Positions 16,219 to 26,255 of a stretch of 64,000 nucleotides of DNA are shown one piece after another. The position numbers and the translations under genes were made by a program. How positions within the stretch are numbered: position 1 is the stretch's first letter; each line of letters starts with the position of its first letter. The DNA is taken from the NCBI RefSeq assembly GCF_009882915.1, contig NZ_WTUW01000002.1, positions 1,179,874-1,243,873 on the forward strand. Reading direction: 5' to 3'. The notes under the pieces are model-generated. The model had not been told where the DNA came from. It ran no database searches and was given only the letters and a program-made list of their open reading frames with translations. Origin of the DNA: Sneathiella litorea. GTDB taxonomy: Bacteria > Pseudomonadota > Alphaproteobacteria > Sneathiellales > Sneathiellaceae.

Positions 16219-18525
16219 TTAGCTTGCCCGGATTTGCGCGAGGAAACCTTCTACTTGTTGATCCAACTCTGAGACTTCCTTCGCAATCCCATTGGATATT
16301 TCCTGTACTTCCAATGCTGCCTTACCCGTTAATTCTGCGGCATTTCTGACAGAAAGGATATTTTGGGATACTTCTTGCGAACCCTCGGCAGCCTGCTGGA
16401 CGCTGCGGCTGATTTCACCGGTCGCCGCGCCCTGTTCCTCTACAGCAGCGGAGATCGATGTTGCGATCTCGTTTATCTTGCCGATTGTCGTCGTGATGCC
16501 ACCGATGGCCCCGACCGCGTTACCAGTTTCTTCCTGGACAGCTTTGATCTGCTCGGAAATTTCCTCCGTTGCTTTTGCGGTCTGGGCAGCCAGGTTCTTC
16601 ACTTCGCTGGCAACAACTGCAAATCCCTTACCGGCATCACCAGCACGAGCAGCCTCAATCGTCGCATTCAGGGCGAGAAGGTTTGTCTGCCCCGCAATAT
16701 CGTTGATCAGGCCGACGACGTCACCAATTTTTGATGCCGCCTCATTCAGAGAGGTAACCATAATATTTGTTCTCTCTGCCTCAGAGACAGCCTCTCCTGC
16801 AATATTTGCAGCCTTGTTAACCTGGCGGCTGATTTCATTGATGGAGGACGTGAGTTCCTCCGTTGCTGCAGCAACAGAATTAACGCTGGAAGCGGCAAGA
16901 TCTGATGCCGAAGCGACAGTTGCAGAACGTTGTGTCGTATCTTCTGCAGAGCTCGTCATCGACTGCGACATTTCTGTCATTTCCACAGCCGCGGCGGCAA
17001 AGTTTTCAACAAGGTGCTTTACGCTCCCCTCAAAAGTATCGGCCAACTGATTACGCTCTCTGGTTTTCGTTTCTGTGGCCTCACGTTCAGCATTGCGCTG
17101 TTCTTCCTCACGTTTCGCTTTTTCTTCATCACGCTTCTGACGTTGCATTTCAGCTTCCGCACGGGCAGCTTCCGCCTCTCTTGCTGTATCACGGAAGCCC
17201 ACAAGTGCATGTCCCATTCGCGCTATTTCGTCGCGTCCTTCGCGATAAATACTTGAAGACAAATCCCCTTCCGAAAGCCGCTGAGCAGAATCGACAAGGA
17301 GCATTAAACGGCGAATGATATTGCGACGTACATAGAGCCAGCCGATACCGATCGTAATGATAAGGGCGACCACGGCGCAAAGTAGCAATGTCATTCGTGT
17401 CGTATTCGCGAGGGTGCTATTTTCCGTTGCGGCGGTGCCCAGTGAGGCTTCAATTTCAGAGGTAAAGGTATTTACATTCTTAACGAGGATACCAGCCAGA
17501 AACCGACTTTCACTTACAATATTTTGCGCTGCATCCGCGGCTTCCAATTCCTTGATACGTGTCTTGAAAATATTGATTGAATTTTCGGTACTGTCCTCAA
17601 CGCCCATGGCTAGGAAATCATTGAACAGCTTTGAAAGTTCCTGCGCCTTGGCCTTGGATGTACGGTTTTCAATTTCACTCAGTGGTGTGCCTATTGAGGC
17701 AATTGAGGATAGGAAGACGGCTTCAAGATCCTTTACTGCCCATATGTCATCCGCCTGCAACCCTTCAGTCAACAGACTCAACATTTGATATCCGTTGCTC
17801 TTGAATGTAAAAATGTTGTCCTGAAACCCAAGTATATCAAGTATTTCCTTAGAATACTCAGATGTATCATAATCCGGCTTCACCCCCGTCAACGCCTGAT
17901 CAACAGAATGAGAAAGCATTTTACTCCAATTGTCAGAATTCTCGATGACCTGGACCCTGAGCGGCAAAAGGAAAGCACTTAATCCGGTGTCTAATGTATC
18001 CCGAGCACCGGAAAGCCGCGGAGCAGTCGTGCTTAATTGATTCGAGTATTCTATACGCTTTTGAACCTGCTCATTCAGGCGCACCAAGCTATCCTGCATC
18101 TTGTTCAATCCGTCATCAACTTTTTGTAGAGACAGATTTCCGTCCATATACTTACGTAAAGAGTTCAGCCTCGCTGAAGCCTTCTCACCGGCATTTGTTA
18201 TGGCTTTAAAGCTTTGGTTTCGCTCCGCTTCTGTTTTCGCCGTACTGAGTTGGGGCGCCGCTGCGGCAAGTGCTGTTGTTTCATTGGCAAGTTTCAAGGC
18301 AAGAGAAATAGCCGGAACCTTCTGGCTATTCAGTTCTTGCTGGGCCGAAGTGATTGTCCCCAGACTAATCCAGCTGATTACCGATATAGCAATCGTTAGA
18401 ATTGCAACGATAGAAAAGGCGGCAACAAGCCGGGGGCCAATTCCGAATTTGGAATATTTAACCTCTTCTGCCGTATCTTCCTGGTTGCCTTTACTCGTAA
18501 AAAACTGGTTTATTTTTTTTACCAT
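16219..18525 (-). CDS. Methyl-accepting chemotaxis protein with long periplasmic domain
   Basis: This 768-residue inner-membrane chemoreceptor has TM1 at about residues 28-52 ([19 protein letters not shown]). A mostly helical periplasmic sensor of about 325 residues follows, then TM2 near 378-400 ([19 protein letters not shown]). The HAMP domain ([10 protein letters not shown] to about residue 450) leads to a charged coiled coil rich in E, R and A, and the signalling tip ([20 protein letters not shown], with [14 protein letters not shown]) is intact. There is no C-terminal CheR-tethering pentapeptide. The ligand is unknown. No che genes are adjacent, so it works with an array encoded elsewhere. 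Confidence 0.93.
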   Translation of the reverse strand: MVKKINQFFTSKGNQEDTAEEVKYSKFGIGPRLVAAFSIVAILTIAISVISWISLGTITSAQQELNSQKVPAISLALKLANETTALAAAAPQLSTAKTEAERNQSFKAITNAGEKASARLNSLRKYMDGNLSLQKVDDGLNKMQDSLVRLNEQVQKRIEYSNQLSTTAPRLSGARDTLDTGLSAFLLPLRVQVIENSDNWSKMLSHSVDQALTGVKPDYDTSEYSKEILDILGFQDNIFTFKSNGYQMLSLLTEGLQADDIWAVKDLEAVFLSSIASIGTPLSEIENRTSKAKAQELSKLFNDFLAMGVEDSTENSINIFKTRIKELEAADAAQNIVSESRFLAGILVKNVNTFTSEIEASLGTAATENSTLANTTRMTLLLCAVVALIITIGIGWLYVRRNIIRRLMLLVDSAQRLSEGDLSSSIYREGRDEIARMGHALVGFRDTAREAEAARAEAEMQRQKRDEEKAKREEEQRNAEREATETKTRERNQLADTFEGSVKHLVENFAAAAVEMTEMSQSMTSSAEDTTQRSATVASASDLAASSVNSVAAATEELTSSINEISRQVNKAANIAGEAVSEAERTNIMVTSLNEAASKIGDVVGLINDIAGQTNLLALNATIEAARAGDAGKGFAVVASEVKNLAAQTAKATEEISEQIKAVQEETGNAVGAIGGITTTIGKINEIATSISAAVEEQGAATGEISRSVQQAAEGSQEVSQNILSVRNAAELTGKAALEVQEISNGIAKEVSELDQQVEGFLAQIRAS

Positions 18526-18754
18526 TTTATGAACTAGCCAGTTCGGCCCCTCTTCATTTGCAATTACTTAAGCATAATTACCGCAGAATTATTAACATCG
18601 GGTTAGGGGTCAAAATGCAGAAGTGAATTGCTCTCGCACTACAATATTCGCTACAATTAACCGAGAGATAAAAAATGATAGGATGCGCCTTACAGGGGAA
18701 ATAACTCCTACACATCCGAATTTTCGGGTGGGTAATTAAAGATGGGAGACTAAA

Positions 18755-19525
18755 ATGAGCTTAGCGACATTAAAAAATTCTACAAAACGTGATCATTTCA
18801 GTGATGCAGAATGGAGTATCAGGGTCGATCTTGCAGCTGCCTACCGAATAGTTGCCCTTTTCGGTTGGGATGATTTGATTTTCACCCATATCTCCGCCCG
18901 CCTTCCAGGACCTGAAAACCATTTCCTCATTAACCCCTATGGTATGATGTTTGATGAAATCACGGCTTCGTCATTAGTCAAGATTGATATGAATGGAGAG
19001 GTCGTCGGTGAAAATGAGTTTAAAGTGAACCCGGCCGGGTTTACCATTCATTCTGCCGTACATGAAGTCCGCCACGATGCGGGCTGCGTTATGCATCTTC
19101 ATACCCCGGCCGGCACTGCCGTCGCAACGCAAGAAGAAGGGCTCTTACCCCTCAATCAGACGGCGTTGCTCGTTCGCGAACAGCTTGCCTATCATGAATA
19201 TGAGGGTGTTGCCCTTAATCATGACGAACGGCCACGCCTGCAAAAGGATCTGGGCGAGAAGAACATGATGTTGCTTTGGAACCATGGCACACTTGCACTT
19301 GGCCCAACGGTCCGAGAAGCCTTTATGAACATGTATTTTCTGGAGCGGGCCTGCGAAATGCAGGTAGCCAGTCTGGCTGGCGGTCGCAAGCTACATCATC
19401 CATCCGATAGCGTTAAGGAAGTGACAGCAAAACAGGGTGAGAAGGGTCTCGCGGCTGTTTCCGGAATAGCCTGGACGGCCCTTTTGCGCAAACTTGATCG
19501 GCAACTGCCGGGTTACGCGGACTGA
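18755..19525 (+). CDS. Class II aldolase/adducin-family protein
   Basis: This 256-residue cytoplasmic protein is related to fuculose-1-phosphate aldolase. Zinc-ligand histidines appear in VMHLHTPAG (about residues 111-119) and in the NHG motif of LLWNHGTLALG (about 177). FTHISARLPG and INPYGMMFDEITASSLVKID are diagnostic of the subfamily common in proteobacteria. It resembles the protein at 44190-44963 throughout, so the two are paralogues. The family includes aldolases, decarboxylases and proteins of unknown activity. It is a single gene, 229 bases from the divergent chemoreceptor, with GGGAG upstream of the ATG. Confidence 0.85.
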   Translation: MSLATLKNSTKRDHFSDAEWSIRVDLAAAYRIVALFGWDDLIFTHISARLPGPENHFLINPYGMMFDEITASSLVKIDMNGEVVGENEFKVNPAGFTIHSAVHEVRHDAGCVMHLHTPAGTAVATQEEGLLPLNQTALLVREQLAYHEYEGVALNHDERPRLQKDLGEKNMMLLWNHGTLALGPTVREAFMNMYFLERACEMQVASLAGGRKLHHPSDSVKEVTAKQGEKGLAAVSGIAWTALLRKLDRQLPGYAD

Positions 19526-19642
19526 AGTAACACTCCCATGATATTATCGTGATATCAAATCTTTGCGAGATGCACTGGTAATTAAAGATCATTTAGACCA
19601 GCTTCCGTTTACTATTTAATTGTTGAGAACGGAGTAGCATTA

Positions 19643-20284
19643 ATGCAGAAACCATACTCGCCCTTTTTAAAAGTTTTGGTGGCGATCACAACTATCATGG
19701 GAGGCGCCTTCGGGTTGACCACTCAAGCCGTTGCGGCTGAGGATACCGCAATATTCGCGGGCGGATGCTTCTGGTGCGTGGAATCAGACTTTGATCATGT
19801 TCCTGGCGTGCTGAAGACGACCTCGGGCTATATCGGCGGAGAAACGCCTAACCCGACTTATGAAATCGTGTCGGCAGGTAGCAGCGGACATCTGGAGGCG
19901 GTAGAAATTGTCTTCGATCCTGACAAGGTTTCTTATGCCAAGCTTCTGGACATATTCTGGCGGAGTGTCGATCCTACGGATGATGGTGGACAATTCTGTG
20001 ATCGAGGTGAAAGCTATAAAACCGCTATTTTCGTAACAAGCGATACCCAAAAATCAACAGCCGAAAATTCCAAGGCCGCACTTAGTGCTTCGGGGTTATT
20101 GAGCGATCCTGTTGTTACGCCCATTCGAACTGCCACGAAATTTTATCCTGCAGAGGATTATCATCAGAACTACGCCGAGATAAACCCAATTAGGTATAGT
20201 TTTTACCGCCTCACCTGTGGCCGGGATGCGGGAGTCGAGGCGCTATGGGGAGATCAGGCTCATTCTGGAATAATGGATCATTAA
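19643..20284 (+). CDS. msrA: Peptide-methionine (S)-S-oxide reductase MsrA, exported form
   Basis: This 213-residue protein repairs S-epimers of oxidised methionine. The catalytic cysteine is in AGGCFWCVESDFDHVPGV (about residues 39-56), and the substrate block GSSGHLEAVEIVFDP and the YHQNY ending are complete. A cysteine in YRLTCGR near the C-terminus can act as resolving residue. The first 32 residues form a signal peptide (KPYSP, then a hydrophobic core, then AVAAED), so the enzyme probably works in the periplasm. No MsrB domain or gene is adjacent. Confidence 0.92.
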   Translation: MQKPYSPFLKVLVAITTIMGGAFGLTTQAVAAEDTAIFAGGCFWCVESDFDHVPGVLKTTSGYIGGETPNPTYEIVSAGSSGHLEAVEIVFDPDKVSYAKLLDIFWRSVDPTDDGGQFCDRGESYKTAIFVTSDTQKSTAENSKAALSASGLLSDPVVTPIRTATKFYPAEDYHQNYAEINPIRYSFYRLTCGRDAGVEALWGDQAHSGIMDH

Positions 20285-20450
20285 TGGCGTAGGAGCGAAA
20301 CGAGGCTTTCCGCTCCGTCCTCATTAAAAATAAGCCAATCCGAAATAATGTAGTCAAATGCTGTTGCGCGTCCTAAAATGAATGTCCGCGCGACAGCTTT
20401 GCTTGAACCCCTAAGTACATCGCCGCAATAAAAATAAAAAAGGCCAGCGC

Positions 20451-21365
20451 ATGTCAGTATCCAGCTCCCTCAGAAACAGTACGACCCTGCAAGGGATTGC
20501 CTGGATGATCCTGACCAGCTTTCTTTTTGTCGGCATGACGGGGATAGTGCGGCATCTAGGGTCCGATATGCCGGCGATCGAGGCCGCGTTTATCCGGTAT
20601 TTATTGGGGTCATTGATTATTCTCCCCATGGTTATTCGGCATTGGCCCGGCATCCCGAATAAGCGGAATACCCGGCTTTATATTTCACGGGGTCTGGTCC
20701 ATGGAGTTGGTGTTATGCTCTGGTTCTATGCCATGGCTCGCATTCCAATTGCGGAAGTAACGGCAATTGGTTACGTCGCCCCGATATTCGTGACCATAGG
20801 CGCCGCCATATTTCTTGGGGAGAAATTACAGTTTCGACGCATTGGCGGGGTGGTTGCAGGATTTGTCGGTGCTCTCATTATATTGCGTCCCGGTTTTCAG
20901 GAGATTCAACTTGGCCAAATCGCACAGCTTTGTGCGGCGCCCCTATTCGCCGTGTCCTTTCTTATTGCAAAGAAACTGACCGGAACACAGAGCTCATCCA
21001 TGATTGTTGGCATGCTCTCCATTGGATGCACCATAACCCTGCTACCGGGTGCAATTATACAATGGCGCACCCCAACAGAGCATGAACTTGCCTGGTTGTT
21101 CCTCGCTGCTGTCATTGCCACGGCTGGTCACTATACCCTGACCCGGGCATTCCAGGCGGCACCTATAACAGTGACGCAACCTCTTGGCTTCCTTCAACTG
21201 GTCTGGGCCACAATTCTGGGTATCTTGGTTTTCGGTGAACCGCTTGACCCATTTGTCACGATCGGCGGCGCGGTCATTGTCGGCGCAGCAACCTATATTT
21301 CCCACCGGGAGCTTCAGGTCAGTCGCCAGGCGCGCACGCCGTCAGCCATCGAGACAAAGGTATAG
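20451..21365 (+). CDS. DMT-superfamily (EamA/RhaT-like) transporter
   Basis: This 304-residue membrane protein has ten hydrophobic segments in two EamA repeats, the second from about residue 155. FIRYLLGSLIILP, YVAPIFVTIGAAIFLGEKL and the closing GFLQLVWATILGILVFGEP are characteristic of the riboflavin- and S-adenosylmethionine-type DMT branch, though substrate assignment from this is weak. It follows a 166-base gap after msrA that contains only an imperfect hairpin (20292-20316) without a T run. Confidence 0.87.
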   Translation: MSVSSSLRNSTTLQGIAWMILTSFLFVGMTGIVRHLGSDMPAIEAAFIRYLLGSLIILPMVIRHWPGIPNKRNTRLYISRGLVHGVGVMLWFYAMARIPIAEVTAIGYVAPIFVTIGAAIFLGEKLQFRRIGGVVAGFVGALIILRPGFQEIQLGQIAQLCAAPLFAVSFLIAKKLTGTQSSSMIVGMLSIGCTITLLPGAIIQWRTPTEHELAWLFLAAVIATAGHYTLTRAFQAAPITVTQPLGFLQLVWATILGILVFGEPLDPFVTIGGAVIVGAATYISHRELQVSRQARTPSAIETKV

Positions 21366-21387
21366 GGAAGGCAAAGGGGTGATCCCC

Positions 21388-21990
21388 CTACTCCATCAAA
21401 TAGATTGATTGCTTTGGTTTGGCCATAACCCGGCGCACCATGGGCTCAAAAAAATCGAGCGAGGCAGATTCAAAATTCTTGTCGAAAGCGGTTTGATCAT
21501 AAGCCGCACAAAAATGAGCGCAGTCCTCGAAATGTTCGTGACCGCGAAACTTTTCCCGCATATCCCGGTCTAGCCCAATATAATGGAAGAAATAGTACCC
21601 CTGGAAAATTCCGTGCTTTTCGAGGATCCAATGGATCTTTTCGGAAACAAAGGGTTTCAGCATCGCCGCACCGATATCCGCATGATTGAAGGTCCCCAAA
21701 GTATCCCCGATATCATGGAGCAGTGCCGCAACAACATATTCCTCATCCTGACCGTCCTGATGAGCGAGGGTTGCACATTGCAAAGAATGTTCAAGCCGGT
21801 CTACCGCAAAACCACCGAAATCTCCTTCCAGTAACTTCAAATGGCTCAACACCCTATCGGGAAGTTCTTTGGAGAAAGTCCTGAAATTATCAGAAATTAT
21901 CTTATAATCCGCCGCCGTGCCTTCCGCCATCTGGCTGAATTTGGCCCGCTCACTCGACATATCATTCATTTCGGTGTTCCCATTTTTCAT
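21388..21990 (-). CDS. HD-domain protein, possibly of the PhnZ-like oxygenase group
   Basis: This 200-residue soluble protein has the ordered metal ligands of an HD domain: His68 in RLEHSLQCATLAHQDG, His92-Asp93 in ALLHDIGDTLGT, His103 in FNHADIGAAML and His126 in EKHGIF. A distal Asp is in AYDQTAFD. The wording EHSLQ-A-LA---G followed by AALLHDIG, and the extra histidines, recall PhnZ/TmpB-type diiron oxygenases rather than nucleotidases. No phosphonate genes are near. Starts at M1, M8 or M11 are all possible. The HD family is certain, the activity is unknown. Confidence 0.75.
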   Translation of the reverse strand: MKNGNTEMNDMSSERAKFSQMAEGTAADYKIISDNFRTFSKELPDRVLSHLKLLEGDFGGFAVDRLEHSLQCATLAHQDGQDEEYVVAALLHDIGDTLGTFNHADIGAAMLKPFVSEKIHWILEKHGIFQGYYFFHYIGLDRDMREKFRGHEHFEDCAHFCAAYDQTAFDKNFESASLDFFEPMVRRVMAKPKQSIYLME

Positions 21991-22051
21991 TAATTTTGTA
22001 TATATTCCTTTAGCATAACACGGCGGAAAAAAACAAAAAAGGAATGTAAAT

Positions 22052-22660
22052 ATGTCTGTGCAGGTTGAATTTCATTATGATTTTGGCAGCCCTAACTGCT
22101 ACTTCGTGCATAAGGTCATTCCTGAAATCGAGAAAAGAACTGGCGTCAAATTTAGCTACTTTCCGATTTTGCTGGGCGGAGTGTTCAAATTGACCAATAA
22201 CAAATCTCCGATGCAACAGTTTGAAGGGATACCCCTCAAGATGGATTACATGCGCCTTGAGTCGAAACGCTTCGTTGAAGAGCATAAACTGACAAAGTTT
22301 GCCATGAACCCTAATTTTCCGGTTAATACCGTTCAAATTATGCGCGGTGCAATCGTCGCGGAGGATGCAGGCTGCTCAGAAGAATATATAGACGCGATAT
22401 TTACCGCCATGTGGGAAACCGGAAAGAAAATGGATGATCCTGAAGTCATAGTCGAAACACTGAATAGTGCCGGCCTCGACGGGGCCAAAATTGTCGAGCG
22501 CACTCAGGAACCGGCTATAAAAGAAACCCTAATCCGAAATACAAATGCATCCGTCGAACGCGGCTGCTTTGGGGCACCAATGATCTTTGTTGGCGATGAA
22601 ATGTATTTCGGCAAGGATCGGCTTGGCGCAGTCGAAAAAGAAATCACGCGGCAGCGCTGA
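22052..22660 (+). CDS. 2-hydroxychromene-2-carboxylate isomerase-like (GST-kappa/DsbA family)
   Basis: This 202-residue protein has a complete DsbA-like thioredoxin fold with helical insert. The N-terminal FHYDFGSPNCYF places Ser at the glutathione-activating position, as in chromene-carboxylate isomerases and kappa-class GSTs. The cis-proline strand GCFGAPMIFVGDEMYFGKDRL closes the protein. GTCGAP/GCFGAP and YFGKDRL are family signatures. It is divergent from the HD-protein gene with a 61-base gap, so the two may share regulation. It is a complete paralogue of the truncated protein at 2-553. Confidence 0.87.
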   Translation: MSVQVEFHYDFGSPNCYFVHKVIPEIEKRTGVKFSYFPILLGGVFKLTNNKSPMQQFEGIPLKMDYMRLESKRFVEEHKLTKFAMNPNFPVNTVQIMRGAIVAEDAGCSEEYIDAIFTAMWETGKKMDDPEVIVETLNSAGLDGAKIVERTQEPAIKETLIRNTNASVERGCFGAPMIFVGDEMYFGKDRLGAVEKEITRQR

Positions 22661-22696
22661 CGCGCCCATGCCAAACGGTTTGCCCTCCGCCCCTAA

Positions 22697-23140
22697 CTAT
22701 AGGGGGCGCTCGGGCACGGTTTCCTTTCCTTCTCCACCAAACTTGGTGGCAAAATAACCCATGATCAAACCAATAATGGCGCCTTCCAGTACAAACCAGA
22801 ACGGCGATAAAAAGGGAAAGTCCGGCCCAAGCATGGAAATCATCATGCGCTCGAACGCATCATAAGCAAAGAAGGTAAGGACAAAATTCATCCAGCCGCC
22901 AATCCATGGCGCACGAAACCACCAGGGTAGCGGCATTTTTATTATCGGGTGCCAGTTCATCACTCCGAATACGCCAATAAATGCCCCGACGGTAATATAC
23001 CAGAACAGGACACCGAGACGCAGCAGCATATCACTTTCTGGCCAAAGGTATGGCATCAGATAAAATCCGATCAAGCCAAAAACCAACCCGATGAATTTAC
23101 CGATCGCAATGCGTGTTATCAAAGATGGGCTGCCAAACAT
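22697..23140 (-). CDS. Uncharacterised inner-membrane protein
   Basis: I do not recognise a family for this 147-residue protein. It has four hydrophobic segments, roughly residues 8-32 (AIGKFIGLVFGLIGFYLMPY), 42-62, 80-100 and 112-132, with a tryptophan-rich loop (PLPWWFRAPWIGG) between the second and third. The C-terminal 15 residues are polar and probably cytoplasmic. It is monocistronic and converges on the isomerase gene. A GGGAGA ribosome site precedes the ATG, which supports real expression. Confidence 0.7.
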   Translation of the reverse strand: MFGSPSLITRIAIGKFIGLVFGLIGFYLMPYLWPESDMLLRLGVLFWYITVGAFIGVFGVMNWHPIIKMPLPWWFRAPWIGGWMNFVLTFFAYDAFERMMISMLGPDFPFLSPFWFVLEGAIIGLIMGYFATKFGGEGKETVPERPL

Positions 23141-23238
23141 AAATCTCTCCCACTCTTGGAATATGATTTACTTTAACTCTAGCGCACCAGAATCGCATTG
23201 ATATGAATCAAAAAACACATTCAATTACACTTAACCGG

Positions 23239-24471
23239 TTAATTAATATCTCGCCCTTCCAAGGATGATGCTGTCTTCTCTTCATTTTCAAGATAGGCAC
23301 TAATCGCTTCTTCTCCAGTCATACCGGGATCCGGCGCTTTGCCGTCGGCAATCCGGATAATATTGAGACAGAACCAGCCCAGAGCTCCTTTGGAAGGCTT
23401 TATACTCTGCTCATAGGCAGTAGTACTGGCCACCGGCGAGGCAAGGAGCTGATTAGGCGCATCCGTATCTACGCACATGGGACGTCCAATACCTATGATA
23501 TCAACATCTCCCTCGGCAAGAGCCGCATCCATTGCAGCGCGACTGCGAAACCCGCCGGTTACCATCAGGGGGATACTGGTTGCGGCACGAATGCTTTTTG
23601 CATAGCCCATGAAATAGGCTTCGCGGGCAATCGTCGTATTCCTTATTTCATCAGCGCCACGCGCCCCAATCATCATGGCGGGGTTTTCATAGTTGCCACC
23701 TGAGATTTCGAGAAGATCTACCGTATCTTCCTCCAGCCATTTTACGACCTGCAGGCAGTCTTCATGGCTAAACCCACCGTTCTGAAAATCGGAGGAATTC
23801 AGCTTCACAGAAATCGGGTAGCTGGAACCAACGGCAGCGCGAATGCCCTGCACCACGGACCTTAGTAGGCGGGCCCGGTTTTCAAGGCTGCCACCCCATT
23901 TATCAGTTCGTTGGTTGGCAAGCGGCGACAGGAACTCCGATATCAGATATCCGTGTGCGCCATGTATCTGCACACCGGAAAACCCCGTTTCCTTAGCGAC
24001 CGTCGCCACATGGATAAAGCGCTGGATAGCATCCTCGACTTCATCAGAGGTAAGTGCCCTTGGCGCGCCAAACGCACTATCGGGTAAAGTCATCGCAATT
24101 TCAGACGGGGCAACAGGGCGTGGGTTCACACGACGGGGGGTCTGCCGCCCCGCGTGGCCAATCTGCATAAAAAGCAAGGTGTCATTCACTGTACCTGCCG
24201 CTGCGAAGGCCCGAAGCTCCTCCAGGCCGCCATTCTGATCAACAACGACATTCCCCGGCCGCTCCAGATACCGTCGATCGACCTGCACATTGCCTGTTAC
24301 AAGAATACCTGCGCCACCCTCCGCCCATTTGCGATAGAGCGTGACATGACGCTCGGTCGCTCGGTTCATCGGGTCGGCAAGCCCCTCAGTCATCGGAGCT
24401 TTTGCAATCCGGTTTTTAACAGAAACACCGCACGGGAGGGTAATAGGAAAAGAAATATCCGCAGTCATCAA
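23239..24471 (-). CDS. NADH:flavin oxidoreductase, Old Yellow Enzyme family
   Basis: This 410-residue FMN TIM-barrel reductase shows the FMN-contacting KNRIAKAPMTEGLAD near residue 20. The barrel motif GVQIHGAHGYLISEFLSP is near 175, followed by NQRTDKWGGSLENRARLL, all diagnostic. The strand VTGGFRSRAAMDAALAEG and IGIGRPM bind the phosphate. It lacks the C-terminal FeS and FAD domains of dienoyl-CoA reductase, so it is a single-domain ene-reductase. It is followed on the same strand by no partner gene. Its substrate is unknown. Confidence 0.88.
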   Translation of the reverse strand: MMTADISFPITLPCGVSVKNRIAKAPMTEGLADPMNRATERHVTLYRKWAEGGAGILVTGNVQVDRRYLERPGNVVVDQNGGLEELRAFAAAGTVNDTLLFMQIGHAGRQTPRRVNPRPVAPSEIAMTLPDSAFGAPRALTSDEVEDAIQRFIHVATVAKETGFSGVQIHGAHGYLISEFLSPLANQRTDKWGGSLENRARLLRSVVQGIRAAVGSSYPISVKLNSSDFQNGGFSHEDCLQVVKWLEEDTVDLLEISGGNYENPAMMIGARGADEIRNTTIAREAYFMGYAKSIRAATSIPLMVTGGFRSRAAMDAALAEGDVDIIGIGRPMCVDTDAPNQLLASPVASTTAYEQSIKPSKGALGWFCLNIIRIADGKAPDPGMTGEEAISAYLENEEKTASSLEGRDIN

Positions 24472-24553
24472 AATTTATCCATTTCGTCATTCTCAAGGTG
24501 ACAATTTTTTACGTGGGAAACCTACTGGGCTTTGTCACGCCAATCAAGCCGTC

Positions 24554-25393
24554 TTAGAAATTACCTGTTCGAAAATCCTCAACGGCCTGTTGAATTTCAT
24601 CAAAACTGTTCATTACAAATGGCCCATAGCGGGCCACAGGCTCGCCGATAGGTCGACCAGCGACAAGGATAGCCCGTCCACCAGCCTCACTTGTAAGTTC
24701 AACCCCTTTACCATCAGTGAGAATAGCAAGATGATGCTTGTCGATGGCACTGCCACCAACATTGACTGTCCCTTCGAAGACATAAGCAAAGGCCGTATGT
24801 CCCTCTGGCAACGCGTGGCTATAGCTTCCGCCAGGCACAAGTGTCACATCGATATAAATCGGATCCGTCGCAATGCCAGTCACCGGCCCAACAACTTCGC
24901 CTTCGGGCCCATCGACAGTACCCGCCAAAACGCGGATGTGCGCCCTACCGATATCGACCACGGACACATCTTCAGGATCAATATTCTGATAGCGAGGCGG
25001 ACACATCTTGTCCTTGGCAGGGAGATTAACCCAAAGCTGAAAACCGCTCATCCGGCCTTCGCGCTGTTCGGGCATTTCCGAATGTACGATGCCACGCCCC
25101 GCCGTCATCCACTGGACACTGCCAGGTCCAAGCACCCCTTCCGCTCCAGTTGAATCCTTATGTCGCATGAGGCCTTCGATCATATAGGTCACCGTTTCAA
25201 ATCCGCGATGGGGATGTGACGGAAAGCCGGCGATATAATCATCTGGATTTTCCGTTCCAAAGTTATCGAGCAGCAAAAATGGGTCCAATTCCGAGATCAT
25301 CTCCGATCCGATAGACCTACGCAACTTTACACCTGCACCGTCGGAGGCCTCAATCGAGAGAATATCTCGGGAAACTTTGCGTAAATCGGACAT
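24554..25393 (-). CDS. Pirin-family bicupin protein
   Basis: This 279-residue protein has two cupin domains. The metal ligands of the N-terminal cupin are in FPSHPHRGFETVTYMIEG and in GRGIVHSEMPE, giving the HxH...H...E site of pirins. The C-terminal Pirin_C domain runs from about residue 170 and has ALPEGHTAFAYVFEG. Bacterial pirins include quercetinase-like dioxygenases and redox-responsive regulators, and the sequence does not separate these. It is 82 bases upstream of the OYE gene on the same strand and may be transcribed with it. Confidence 0.9.
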   Translation of the reverse strand: MSDLRKVSRDILSIEASDGAGVKLRRSIGSEMISELDPFLLLDNFGTENPDDYIAGFPSHPHRGFETVTYMIEGLMRHKDSTGAEGVLGPGSVQWMTAGRGIVHSEMPEQREGRMSGFQLWVNLPAKDKMCPPRYQNIDPEDVSVVDIGRAHIRVLAGTVDGPEGEVVGPVTGIATDPIYIDVTLVPGGSYSHALPEGHTAFAYVFEGTVNVGGSAIDKHHLAILTDGKGVELTSEAGGRAILVAGRPIGEPVARYGPFVMNSFDEIQQAVEDFRTGNF

Positions 25394-25473
25394 AACACAC
25401 CTTACTTTCCGTCTGATATAAATTAGAATGTTCAGGTAGATTTAGGTATCAAATCCTAAATTGTAAGCCCCTG

Positions 25474-26226
25474 CTATCCCCGCCCAATGAATGGCATTTT
25501 CGTCGCCATAATTGTCATGAACTGAACGTTAGCCTCAAGGGTTAGACTATCCATATAAAGAATCGCAGAGGCAACATTCTCAACATTCATGAGCGGTTCC
25601 GACGCCATTGTAAGATCAGCCTGCGGAACCCCCTTTTTCATTCTCGAGGTCATAGGGGTTTCTGCATTGCCTATATCTATTTGCCCGCAGGCAATATCAT
25701 ACGCGCGACCATCCAGGGATAAACATTTCGTCAATCCCGTAATGGCATGCTTGGTGGTGGTGTAAGCAATGCTGTAGGGCCTTGGAACATGGGCAGAGAT
25801 AGATCCGTTATTGATAATGCGCCCGCCCATCGGGCGTTGTTCGCGCATCATTCCAAAAGCGGCTCGCGCGCAATAGAAGGATCCATTCAGGTTCGTATTC
25901 ACAACATTCTGCCAAAGGTCGACCGCCAACTCATCTGGCGGCACCGGTGGCGCGCCAATTCCGGCATTATTGAATAACAGATCAAGCCGCCCAAAATTTT
26001 CTTTGATTGCGTCAAACAAGGCATTTACTGAAGCTGGATCGCTCACATCGGTCGGTACTACCAACCCATATGAAGAGTCTGAACCGGCAAGCTCAACTGT
26101 CTCCTGAAGCGTATCTCGATTCCTGCCTGCGAGAACAACCCTGTATCCGTTTTGCAAAAGCGCCAGCGAGACCGCACGACCAATTCCGGCCCCTGCCCCC
26201 GTAACTAGCGCGATCTTGTTTTGCAT
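25474..26226 (-). CDS. SDR-family NAD(P)-dependent oxidoreductase
   Basis: This classical short-chain dehydrogenase has about 250 residues. The nucleotide-binding [10 protein letters not shown] is close to the start, NNAGIG is at mid-domain, and the catalytic Ser, Tyr and Lys are in [22 protein letters not shown]. The start at 26226 is preferred over 26244, because TTAGGAAT lies 6-8 bases before it and the beta-1 strand [10 protein letters not shown] begins there. The closing [10 protein letters not shown] is typical of one alphaproteobacterial SDR group. It may be co-transcribed with the MFS gene upstream (gap about 30 bases). Confidence 0.88.
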   Translation of the reverse strand: MQNKIALVTGAGAGIGRAVSLALLQNGYRVVLAGRNRDTLQETVELAGSDSSYGLVVPTDVSDPASVNALFDAIKENFGRLDLLFNNAGIGAPPVPPDELAVDLWQNVVNTNLNGSFYCARAAFGMMREQRPMGGRIINNGSISAHVPRPYSIAYTTTKHAITGLTKCLSLDGRAYDIACGQIDIGNAETPMTSRMKKGVPQADLTMASEPLMNVENVASAILYMDSLTLEANVQFMTIMATKMPFIGRG

Positions 26227-26255
26227 AGTCATTCCTAAATCCATAACTCATTATT

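Noticed and set aside
16292-17050. Long plus-strand frame (about 250 residues) inside the chemoreceptor gene
   Set aside because: It lies antisense to the conserved signalling domain and its composition (A, S, V-rich) follows from the codon use of the real gene. No family pattern or ribosome site.
20292-20316. GGAGCG...CGCTCC hairpin after msrA as a terminator
   Set aside because: The stem has a bulge and no T run follows on either strand, so it is not listed as a terminator.
23231-23242. TTAACCGGTTAA perfect 12-base palindrome
   Set aside because: It spans the stop of the OYE gene, with no target gene to regulate. Likely chance.
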